This document shows positions 1-8,636 of a stretch of 64,000 bases of DNA, piece after piece. A model generated the notes under the pieces. That model ran no database searches, was not told where the DNA came from, and saw only the letters and a list, made by a program, of their open reading frames with translations. Position numbers and translations under genes: made by a program. Every line of letters begins with the position of its first letter. Within the stretch, counting starts at the first letter, position 1. Source of the DNA: Rutidosis leptorrhynchoides. Its lineage: Eukaryota; Streptophyta; Magnoliopsida; Asterales; Asteraceae. The DNA lies in contig NC_092341.1 in NCBI RefSeq assembly GCF_046630445.1, forward strand, positions 8,062,001-8,126,000. The letters are read 5' to 3'.

Positions 1-146
1 CATAATGAAGATGAGAGACTTAATTGTCAATTCATTGTTAGTAGGGCGAGAATGTTCAACGACTTCATTAGAAATGGCAACTTAATTGATATTCCCCTCG
101 GTGGTAGACTTTTCACTAGAATAAGCGATGATGGCCTCAAGTTTAG
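1..146 (+). pseudogene. LINE ORF2, endonuclease segment (first part)
   Basis: Open in one frame, encoding the C-terminal part of an apurinic-type endonuclease. Motifs such as DERLNCQF, IDIPLGGRLFTR and ISDDG resemble the stretch of plant L1 endonucleases just before the SDH catalytic motif. The reading frame stops at 146, where the LTR element entered, and continues at 8640. Not functional as it stands. Confidence 0.85.
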
Positions 147-214
147 TGTAACATCCCAACCCGTTAACCAACCAAAAACGCGGAATAATTTTTTTTTTTA
201 AACTGGACAGAAGG

Positions 215-252
215 GTGCGCGGCGCGCACCACTGCCTGTGCGCGGCGCGCAC
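215..252. repeat. Two GC-rich 15-bp palindromes near the outer LTR edge
   Basis: Two copies of GTGCGCGGCGCGCAC (215-229 and 238-252): a 7-bp arm, a central G, then the complementary 7-bp arm. The surroundings are AT-rich. The matching place in the other LTR (about 6350) has lost one and a half copies. Confidence 0.9.
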
Positions 253-930
253 AAGGCCTGTGACAGTTCTGATCAAAATGTCCATTTTTTGCGAAAAGAT
301 CTTCGACTTCCCGACACTTTTAGACCAAACGCTTTTCACAACAATTTATATTAGTTAAAACTAACACGTTCCAATAATAAAATGAGTTTTACGAGACCGG
401 GCCCACATCGGCCGTTTTACGACTTTCGTACAAAATACAAGTTTTCGACCACATGATTTTTAACACAAAATAAAGACCGAGCATGGCGATTGGGGATACG
501 CTACCCAATCCTAATCAATCCAAAAGCAAGATCTTCTAAAGCAACTATGCAAGTCCTCTAATCCTCGCGCTTACCCGAGCCACCATCCGCATGCAATCTA
601 TAAAAGAGTCAACAACGAGAGGGTAAGCTAACGCTTAGTGAATGATAATATACTACATACATATATATGCATAAAATGGACACGCCACGAAATAACAAAT
701 ACCGCATACCGAAGCATCCATATATAAGGCACTACATTAAGCATACCGTACGATCACAAAGCAACGAGCTAAAGATACAACAACAATTATAAGTTCACCA
801 ACGACGATGTGAACCACGCCAAATAGCTACACCCGGAGGGTTAGCTACAACACAACAATACATTAATATATAACAATATAAACGAACAAGGTTAACACCT
901 TAACCCAATACCGAGAACCAAATACCACAA

Positions 931-1170
931 TGAAGATTGGCCGAACTACACGAGCCTTAGTAATCCGAAACCACACGAGATTACTATCTTCACAACATCG
1001 AGGTTGGCCGAACTACACGAGCCCTAGTAATCCGAAACCACACGAGATTACTACCTCAATAAGATGACCGAACTACACGAGTCACCATGAATCCGAACTA
1101 CACGAGATTCATTTTGATAAGATGACCGAACTACACGCGTCATCGTGAATCCGAACTACACAAGATTCAC
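931..1170 (-). repeat. Hairpin array with constant loop and varying stems (LTR copy)
   Basis: Eight consecutive hairpins share the loop CGAACTACACGA (or CGAAACCACACGA) but have different, self-complementary stems: GGC/GCC, AGTAATC/GATTACT, TGAC/GTCA, ATGAATC/GATTCAT, GATGAC/GTCATC and GTGAATC/GATTCAC. The hairpins come in pairs. The first pair is enclosed by an outer stem TGAAGA (931-936)/TCTTCA (987-992), giving a three-way-junction shape. The second pair has GAGGT/ACCTC as its outer stem. Function unknown; the stem covariation points to a selected structure. Confidence 0.85.
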
Positions 1171-2408
1171 TTCTCCAACTCAAACCCACGGTCACGGGAT
1201 TATAAAATCCACCACATCGGGGTTATCCACAACCACATCACAATACATGTGATAACGTACACACAAGTGTACACCTCGCCAAAAGGAGGTCAACCAAAAC
1301 GCACAACCGTGCCAATTGGATTCATACCAAAGTCCATCAAATCCACCTATATGTGAAGTGAGCTCTATAACCGAGAACCACTTCACCCGACCCGCACCCA
1401 TCCTACACATACATATGCACATAGGATATTAACACTCACCTTGTCGCCTTGATGAATGCTTCCAAGTAAACCGCAACTCGCCAATGGAAAGTACCTATTC
1501 CATTATCACAAATTCAACAACACACTTAGATTGGATTTACAAACCAAACCAATTTGACACTTAGTGCAAATTCGACCCAAATGCACTTCCTAGTACAAAC
1601 CGCACCCAAAATTAACCAATAATCACTAACACAAGTGAGAATGGTCCTAACACGCCAATTAAACCTGAACACAAGTGTTAAACACTTACAAATCTCCAAA
1701 TTGCCCATAAACCCTAATTTTGACCCATAAGGTCAAAATCTCACCATTTACAAGTTTTGACACCAAAACACCTTTAACTCGGTTTTATACTTAAACTTAA
1801 TCCATTTTAAGTTTATAAACCTCATTAAATCGCCAATTGGGTCATAATCATCACTAAGCCCTAATTTTGACCCAAAGTCAAAACTAGTCAACCAAATAAC
1901 CCTAAATGGGTTTCAATACTTCCATAATCACTAACTTAAGTGATTAAACCCAATTTCAAGTCCTAATCATGGCCAATTAGTTCACCAACCCAAAATCCAC
2001 CAACAATAACAATAAACCCGATTACTAGCATCACTAAACTCACTCCAAGAGTTTAAATGGGTTTCTCATCAATTTAAGTTCAAACCCTAACTTGATTATC
2101 AAAATCAAATAATGAAATTCGGAGTTAGAACTTACCACAACCACCAAAACGTAGCTAGGAACGAGGTGAACACCTTTAAAACCTGAGACTTTGATCAATT
2201 CAAGCTCCTTCTTCTCCAAAACCCCAAATCTCTCTCTAGAAATCTCCCTCTCTCTCTAAGATGATTTGAGAGTGTTAATGGATGTGAAATGTGATCCAAA
2301 ATTGAATCTAACCAGCTGATATGGCTTCACATCCGGCCTCAAGTGAAAAGACCAAAAAGCCCCTCATTAAACCCAAAATAGAAAAAACAGAATTCTGTCG
2401 CTGGGCTC

Positions 2409-2446
2409 GTGCGCGGCGCGCACCCATGGGTGTGCGCGGCGCGCAC
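2409..2446. repeat. Two GC-rich 15-bp palindromes near the inner LTR edge
   Basis: GTGCGCGGCGCGCAC at 2409-2423 and 2432-2446, about 100-140 bp inside the start of the LTR in element sense, so in presumptive U3. The 5' LTR has one copy at the equivalent place (8521-8535). Confidence 0.9.
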
Positions 2447-2547
2447 CCATGTCTGGGCAGAATCTGAGCTTTGTTTAATTACACAATGCTTCCTGCACTT
2501 TATGTAGCATAATTACCCTTCCGTATAATAAATATTAGGGTCTTACA

Positions 2548-2560
2548 ACTCTCCCCCACT
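2548..2560 (-). other. Polypurine tract of the TR-GAG element
   Basis: Directly inside the 3' LTR. On the minus strand it reads AGTGGGGGAGAGT, the expected second-strand primer position. Confidence 0.9.
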
Positions 2561-3091
2561 TAGAATCGATCACGTCCTCGTGATCCTCGTCACTTAACCA
2601 AACGGACCACACTCCACGGTCATCAAACATAAGTCCCAACCGACCTTCCTAGGCAAGTCTTCCGAATGAATCACCATTAACAACGAAATCGTCACCCGCG
2701 ATTTATCAAATCCACAATCCGAGCACTAAAACCATGCTCATTCCCTAACATCGGGAAAAATCAACCAATCTCGTACCGAGATATCAATCCCTTAGCGTAC
2801 CCTTACCGAGTACAACACTAAAAGCAACCAAGTCTCAACCTAAGGTCAACAACCTGAACGATGAAGACCGAACCAAACGAATCCTTACGGATAACACCAA
2901 TCATTAGACATCCCTTGTAGTGCGCCATACGACCAATACGCAACTACCGTAACATCATAATCCAACGGCTAGAACTGATAGCGCCCAAAACGACTATGGA
3001 AACGCAAAACCCAAGGTGTACGAAATCAACCATCGTCACACCCGTAACAAACATGTGAGTGAAACACGGCTAACGCATCACTTAACATACA
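2561..3091 (-). other. Non-coding internal region of the TR-GAG element
   Basis: No gene seen. AT/CA-rich internal sequence between the polypurine tract and the hairpin arrays. It has no recognisable pol domain on either strand. Confidence 0.6.
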
Positions 3092-3245
3092 ACATGGTCC
3101 TCATGACCCCACCATCAGTGTATCAAACAACCGATAGATCAACCAACACGGTCCTTACGACCCCACCATTGGTGTATAAAACAACCAATAGATCAAACAT
3201 CCCGGTCCTTACGACCCCACCATCGGTGTATAAAACAACCGACGG
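3092..3245 (-). repeat. Tandem array of GGTC...GACC hairpin units
   Basis: Three units of about 55 bp. Each begins with a small hairpin (GGTCCTTACGACC or GGTCCTCATGACC) followed by a second one whose stem varies while its loop TGTATAAAACAA stays nearly constant: ATTGG/CCAAT in unit 2, TCGG/CCGA in unit 3 and an imperfect ATCAG/CCGAT in unit 1. An open frame crosses the array (3016-3405) but is only the translated repeat. Confidence 0.75.
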
Positions 3246-3261
3246 ATCACGCAACACACGA

Positions 3262-3695
3262 AGGCTGGCCGAAAACACACGCGCCTTAGTGAATCCGAAC
3301 TACACGCGACTCACTACCTTCACTACAACAACAAACAGGAATGGCCGAACTACACGCGCCATAGTGAATCCGAACTACACGAGAGTCACTATCCCAGAGG
3401 AATGACCGAACTACACGAGTCATTTGTGAATCCGAACTACACGAGACTCACTCCTCAATACAATGACCGAAACCACACGAGTCATTTGTGAATCCGAACT
3501 ACACGAGATTCACTTCCACAACATCGAGGTTGGCCGAACTACACGAGCCTTAGTAATCCGAAACCACACGAGATTACTACCTCAATAAGATGACCGAACT
3601 ACACGAGTCACCATGAATCCGAACTACACGAGATTCATTTTGATAAGATGACCGAACTACACGCGTCATCGTGAATCTGAAAACACACGCGATCC
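3262..3695 (-). repeat. Hairpin array with loop CGAACTACACGA (internal copy)
   Basis: About twelve to fourteen hairpins of the same design as in the LTRs: loop CGAACTACACGA/CGC with stems such as ATGGC/GCCAT, ATGAC/GTCAT, GTGAATC/GATTCAC and AGTAATC/GATTACT, some with one mismatch. 3520-3690 is almost identical to 1000-1160 in the LTR, so sequence has been exchanged or duplicated between LTR and internal region. Confidence 0.8.
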
Positions 3696-3696
3696 A

Positions 3697-3950
3697 CAAC
3701 CATGATGAAGTCAGCGGACCCGAAGATCATGCTTCACCAATCTCAACACCGGATGAAGTCAGCGGACCCGAAGATCATGCTTCACCGATATAACACCACG
3801 CTCATGATGAAGTCAGCGGACCCCGAAAGTCATGCTCCACCAATCACGTACTCCCATGATGAAGTCAGCGGACCCTAAAGATCATGCTTCATCAATCAAC
3901 CATACCATAATGAAGTCAGCGGACCCAGAAAGTCATGCTTCATTAATCAC
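3697..3950 (-). repeat. Five-unit array of TGAAG...CTTCA hairpins
   Basis: Five units of about 50 bp share the core TCAGCGGACCC and an ATCATG or GTCATG segment, bounded by arms that pair: TGAAG/CTTCA, GATGAAG/CTTCATC in unit 4, TAATGAAG/CTTCATTA in unit 5. The outer arm bases change together in the last two units. Confidence 0.75.
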
Positions 3951-4910
3951 AATCGCACTTTTGGCCTCAAACAACGAGTAGTGCAACATCGCGCTCTGCT
4001 ACACTATAGTGAACCCTAGCGGACCACTAACCATCCATAATCGAGCAAGAACCACTTATATCAAACATAGGTACCGAACAATAATTCTCCAAAAGAGAAC
4101 CCGACACACACCTCCCTTAACCGAAGGATTTCACCTTGCTCGCCAAACAAGTCCATTATCTCTCAACGAGATTCACCAACTTACCACCTCGGATATAATT
4201 TACAAATCCCAAACCATAAGGACAATTTATCCGAAATTGTACTCTACCACATATCGACCAAAAATTTCCGGATCTACCAAAAGTATCATCCGAAATCTCC
4301 CACCAAAGCCTCCTCGTGCGGGAGTGTAACTCCCCCACTTGGAATTACGCTCCAATGTCACAACTCGTACAACCGCACAATGCTACCAAAGGTAGACTTT
4401 ACCAATAATTGGGCTCACATGACCCATCACTACATCTTGCTCCAACCTTGAGCACACGAAGGATTTTAACCAATCCTTAAACACTTTGAACGAAAAGTGT
4501 ACCGCAACACAATCGGAGTCGAACACCACGCTAGTAGGTATAAAAGAGGCACCTAATGTCGCGTCACGTAGACTCCTTTACCAACATACATCGAGTTCAA
4601 ACACTCGATCTTTTTCGGGTTACAATCCACCCAACGAACCTCATGGTTCATCAACTTCAACAGAAAGCGAACACGCGCTTAACAATCGAACACCAAAACC
4701 CACTTCCATGGTTTGGTAGAAACAATTCCCAAATACTAAGGAATGCTTGGTTGCACCAAGTCTTACGCCCTTTGCCCATCATCAACATATGGTACTTCCT
4801 TTAGGAACGTCACCCACAACAATAACATGCACAACAAAAGGCATACTACACAAACTCAAACGACACTTAATAAATAATCAAAAGACATATGTATTAAATT
4901 GAAACGTACC
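3951..4910 (-). other. Non-coding internal region 3' of gag
   Basis: No gene seen. Short open frames on both strands have no recognisable domain. This is where pol would lie in an autonomous element; no protease, RT, RNase H or integrase motif is visible. Confidence 0.6.
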
Positions 4911-5852
4911 TTAACGTCTCCTTGCCGCACCCGTCCCCGCTAACTTGGGACATTCCGACTTACGATGTCCTTCCTTTTGGCAATTGAAGCACACCATACC
5001 ATCACCCTTTGGTACCGAACATTCCCAAGACTTGTGACCCCTCACGCCACAATTGTAACATCTAGCCGCACTAGAATCCGACATACTCGTTCGCGTACCA
5101 CCCGTGCTCACACTCGGACCCTTAGTCCTCTTACTCGGAGCACCATAAGAAACGACCCTTCGCTCACTTGAAGGTTCACCCTTTTTCGATCGTGAATACG
5201 ACTCGAAACCTCTAGCCAAGTCGAATAATTCCGAAAACGATTTCGCTTGACCCCGACTAATTTTACTTTTTAAGTCATCATTCAAGGTTCGATAGAAATC
5301 CCCCATCAACAAACGATCATTCCCCAAATACTCCGGACAAAAACGAGCCTTCGCCATAAAGGTCGTCTTGAGAGTACTCAAATCCATAGATCCTTGTCGC
5401 AAATTTCGCAACTCATTACGCAATTCCCACAAATCGGCCGAAGTCCGGAACTCCTCGAAGAATTCCTCCTTAAAGTCATCCCACGATAAAGCCATAAACG
5501 TCTCGCCACCGACAAGATCAATCTTACCATCCAACCAATCCCTTGCCCTACCCCGCAACAAACTCGTAGCGAGTCTCGTCTTTCTCTCAGGAGGGCAACC
5601 AATAGTACGGAAACACCCTTCGAAGTCCGAAATCCAAGTTGTGCTTACCAAAGGATCCGGCTTTCCGTCGTACATCGGGGGTTTAGTCCTCATGAAGCTC
5701 TTAAGACAACGCTCCATTTCGCTACTACTTTGAAGTTCGGAATACTTCCTATCCATTTCTTCTCGAAACGCACTCATTTGCTCCGTAACGACGGCCGCAA
5801 CTCTAGCGTTAAACTCCAAATCGTTCGTCTCGATCCCACTTCCCGTCGCCAT
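4911..5852 (-). CDS. gag: Retrotransposon Gag with two zinc knuckles
   Basis: Intact 313-residue structural protein expected to package element RNA. Residues about 50-200 resemble the plant retrotransposon Gag domain (PPMYDGKPDP, WISDFEGCF, ARDWLDGK, WDDFKEEFFEEF). After a Ser/Lys/Arg-rich linker come two CX2CX4HX4C zinc knuckles at residues 265-278 (CYNCGVRGHKSWEC) and 288-301 (CFNCQKEGHRKSEC). The start ATG lies about 420 bp downstream (in element sense) of the primer-binding site and is the first Met of the open frame. The ORF closes with a stop soon after the second knuckle, and no pol follows in any frame. It is the only protein of the element and has no nonsense or frameshift lesion, unlike the pol genes elsewhere in the window. 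Confidence 0.93.
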   Translation of the reverse strand: MATGSGIETNDLEFNARVAAVVTEQMSAFREEMDRKYSELQSSSEMERCLKSFMRTKPPMYDGKPDPLVSTTWISDFEGCFRTIGCPPERKTRLATSLLRGRARDWLDGKIDLVGGETFMALSWDDFKEEFFEEFRTSADLWELRNELRNLRQGSMDLSTLKTTFMAKARFCPEYLGNDRLLMGDFYRTLNDDLKSKISRGQAKSFSELFDLARGFESYSRSKKGEPSSERRVVSYGAPSKRTKGPSVSTGGTRTSMSDSSAARCYNCGVRGHKSWECSVPKGDGMVCFNCQKEGHRKSECPKLAGTGAARRR

Positions 5853-6274
5853 TCTAAGGAATGCAAAGCGATTAGATCACGAACGTATAAAACCACACAC
5901 ACAACACCGACCCATCTTGCTAAACACTCGTCGTACATCACTTGTTAGACACGATTTGCACCCGTAATAAGGTTTGCAAGTCCTTATTACGCACACATGC
6001 CGCATCAACTCGTTAGTACAACAACCGCCTCGTTCGATGATATAAACAAACACAAACAGAATTCTACGCGATATAAACACACGCGAGAATTACACCACAA
6101 CACAAATAATATATTAATAATATCCGCATTACTAATATAAACGTTAGTCCACCTACAATCAAGGCACTAACTATAACTCATTCCGAACCGTAATCCTACA
6201 AGTCCCGCAACAAATGAAGCACACACAAAAGTCTAAGTCTAGGCACCTATCTCAAGTCACCTAAATCCCTTAGA
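5853..6274 (-). other. 5' leader between primer-binding site and gag
   Basis: About 420 bp of untranslated leader in element sense. No gene seen. Confidence 0.6.
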
Positions 6275-6290
6275 CCATGCTCTGATACCA
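6275..6290 (-). other. Primer-binding site, initiator-Met tRNA type
   Basis: The minus strand reads TGGTATCAGAGCATGG two bases inside the 5' LTR. This is the usual complement of the plant initiator methionine tRNA 3' end. Confidence 0.92.
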
Positions 6291-6292
6291 CT

Positions 6293-8636
6293 TGTAACAT
6301 CCCAACCCGTTAACCAACCAAAAACGAGGAATAATTTTTTTTTTAAACTGGACGCGCCGCGCACAAGGCCTGTGACAGTTCTGATCAAAATGTCCATTTT
6401 TCGCGAAAAGATCTTCGACTTCCCGACACTTTTAGACCAAACGCTTTTCACAACAATTTATATTAGTTAAAACTAACACGTTCCAATAATAAAATGAGTT
6501 TTACGAGACCGGGCCCACATCGGCCGTTTTACGATTTTCGTACAAAATACAAGTTTTCGACCACATGATTTTTAACACAAAATAAAGACCGAGCATGGCG
6601 ATTGGGGATACGCTACCCAATCCTAATCAATCCAAAAGCAAGATCTTCTAAAGCAACTATGCAAGTCCTCTAATCCTCGCGCTTACCCGAGCCACCATCC
6701 GCATGCAATCTATAAAAGAGTCAACAACGAGAGGGTAAGCTAACGCTTAGTGAATGATAATATACTACATACATATATATGCATAAAATGGACACGCCAC
6801 GAAATAACAAATACCGCATACCGAAGCATCCATATATAAGGCACTACATTAAGCATACCGTACGATCTCTAAGCAACGAGCTAAAGATACAACAACAATT
6901 ATAAGTTCACCAACGACGATGTGAACCACGCCAAATAGCTACACCCGGAGGGTTAGCTACAACACAACAATACATTAATATATAACAATATAAACGAACA
7001 AGGTTAACACCTTAACCCAATACCGAGAACCAAATACCACAATGAAGATTGGCCGAACTACACGAGCCTTAGTAATCCGAAACCACACGAGATTACTATC
7101 TTCACAACATCGAGGTTGGCTGAACTACACGAGCCCTAGTAATCCGAAACCACACGAGATTACTACCTCAATATGATGACCGAACTACACGAGTCACCAT
7201 GAATCCGAACTACACGAGATTCATTTTGATAAGATGACCGAACTACACGCGTCATCGTGAATCCGAACTACACGAGATTCACTTCTCCAACTCAAACCCA
7301 CGGTCACGGGATTATAAAATCCACCACATCGGGGTTATCCATAACCACATCACAATACATGTGATAACGTACACACAAGTGTACACCTCGCCAAAAGGAG
7401 GTCAACCAAAACGCACAACCGTGCCAATTGGATTCATACCAAAGTCCATCGAATCCACCTATATGTGAAGTGAGCTCTATAACCGAGAACCACTTCACCC
7501 GACCCGCACCCATCCTACACATACATATGCACATAGGATATTAACACTCACCTTGTCGCCTTGATGAATGCTTCCAAGTAAACCGCAACTTGCCAATGAA
7601 AAGTACCTATTCCAATATCACAAATTCAACAACACACTTAGATTGGATTTACAAACCAAACCAATTTGACACTTAGTGCAAATTCGACCCAAATGCACTT
7701 CCAAGTACAAACCGCACCCAAAATTAACCAATAATCACTAACACAAGTGAGAATGGTCCTAACACGCCAATAAAACCCGAACACAAGTGTTAAACACTTA
7801 CAAATCTCCAAATTGCCCATAAACCCTAATTTTGACCCATAAGGTCAAAATCTCACCATTTACAAGTTTTGACACCAAAACACCTTTAACTCGGTTTTAT
7901 ACTTAAACTTAATCCATTTTAAGTTTATAAACCTCATTAAATCGCCAATTGGGTCATAATCATCACTAAGCCCTAATTTTGACCCAAAGTCAAAACTAGT
8001 CAACCAAATAACCCTAAATGGGTTTCAATACTTCCATAATCACTAACTTAAGTGATTAAACCCAATTTCAAGTCCTAATCATGGCCAATTAGTTCACCAA
8101 CCCAAAATCCACCAACAATAACAACAAACCCGATTACTAGCATCACTAAACTCACTCCAAGAGTTTAAATGGGTTTCTCATCAATTTAAGTTCAAACCCT
8201 AACTTGATTATCAAAATCAAATAATGAAATTTGTAGTTAGAACTTACCACAACCACCAAAACGTAGCTAGGAACGAGGTGAACAACTTTAAAACCCGTGA
8301 CTTTGATCAATTCAAGCTCCTTCTTCTCCAAAACCCCAAATCTCTCTCTAGAAATCTCCCTCTCTCTCTAAGATGATTTGAGAGTGTTAATGGATGTGAA
8401 ATGTGATCCAAAATTGAATCTAACCAGCTGATATGGCTTCACATCCGGCCTCAAGTGAAAAGACCAAAAAGCCCCTCATTAAACCCAAAATAGAAAAAAC
8501 AGAATTCTGTCGCTGGGCTCGTGCGCGGCGCGCACCCATGTCTGGGCAGAATCTGAGCTTTGTTTAATTACACAATGCTTCCTGCACTTTATGTAGCATA
8601 ATTACCCTTCTGTATAATAAAAATTAGGGTCTTACA
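6293..8636 (-). repeat. 5' LTR of the TR-GAG element
   Basis: A 2,344-bp LTR, 57 bp shorter than its partner, chiefly because palindrome copies were lost near 6350 and 8521. It contains the hairpin array at 7043-7282. In element sense it should hold the promoter; no clear TATA assignment was made. Confidence 0.95.
7043..7282 (-). repeat. Hairpin array (5' LTR copy)
   Basis: Same eight-hairpin array as at 931-1170, with TGAAGA at 7043-7048 as the first outer stem. A few single-base differences occur; one changes GGCC to GGCT at the edge of a stem, and one loop reads CACGA where the other LTR has CACAA. Confidence 0.85.

Larger units (their letters stand above)
147..2547 (-). repeat. 3' LTR of the TR-GAG element
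   Basis: A 2,401-bp long terminal repeat (TG...CA), nearly identical to 6293-8636. It keeps four copies of the palindrome GTGCGCGGCGCGCAC (215-229, 238-252, 2409-2423, 2432-2446) and a hairpin array at 931-1170. It encodes nothing convincing; the short open frames inside it occur in both LTRs and have no recognisable domain. Confidence 0.95.
147..8636 (-). mobile_element. Complete non-autonomous LTR retrotransposon encoding only Gag (TR-GAG type)
   Basis: An 8,490-bp element flanked by the 5-bp TSD TTTAG, with both LTRs starting TGTAACATCC and ending TCTTACA. In element sense (minus strand) the order is 5' LTR (6293-8636), initiator-Met tRNA primer-binding site, Gag ORF, a long non-coding internal region, polypurine tract, 3' LTR (147-2547). 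No protease, reverse transcriptase, RNase H or integrase was found in the 3.7-kb internal region, so any movement would need enzymes from another element. By eye the LTRs differ by roughly one percent plus loss of GC-rich palindrome copies, suggesting a fairly recent insertion. The internal region and LTRs carry unusual hairpin arrays. Confidence 0.95.

Noticed and set aside
931-1170. CRISPR-like look: short constant repeats separated by variable segments
   Set aside because: Plant nuclear DNA inside an LTR. The variable segments are short complementary arms, not unique spacers, and no cas genes are present.
1192-1708. Open frames in the TR-GAG LTR (also at 7304-7820)
   Set aside because: They are present in both LTRs only because LTRs are duplicates, and differ by non-silent changes; no domain.
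3016-3405. 129-codon open frame on the + strand
   Set aside because: Translated hairpin arrays, antisense to the element, no domain; the openness follows from repeat length.
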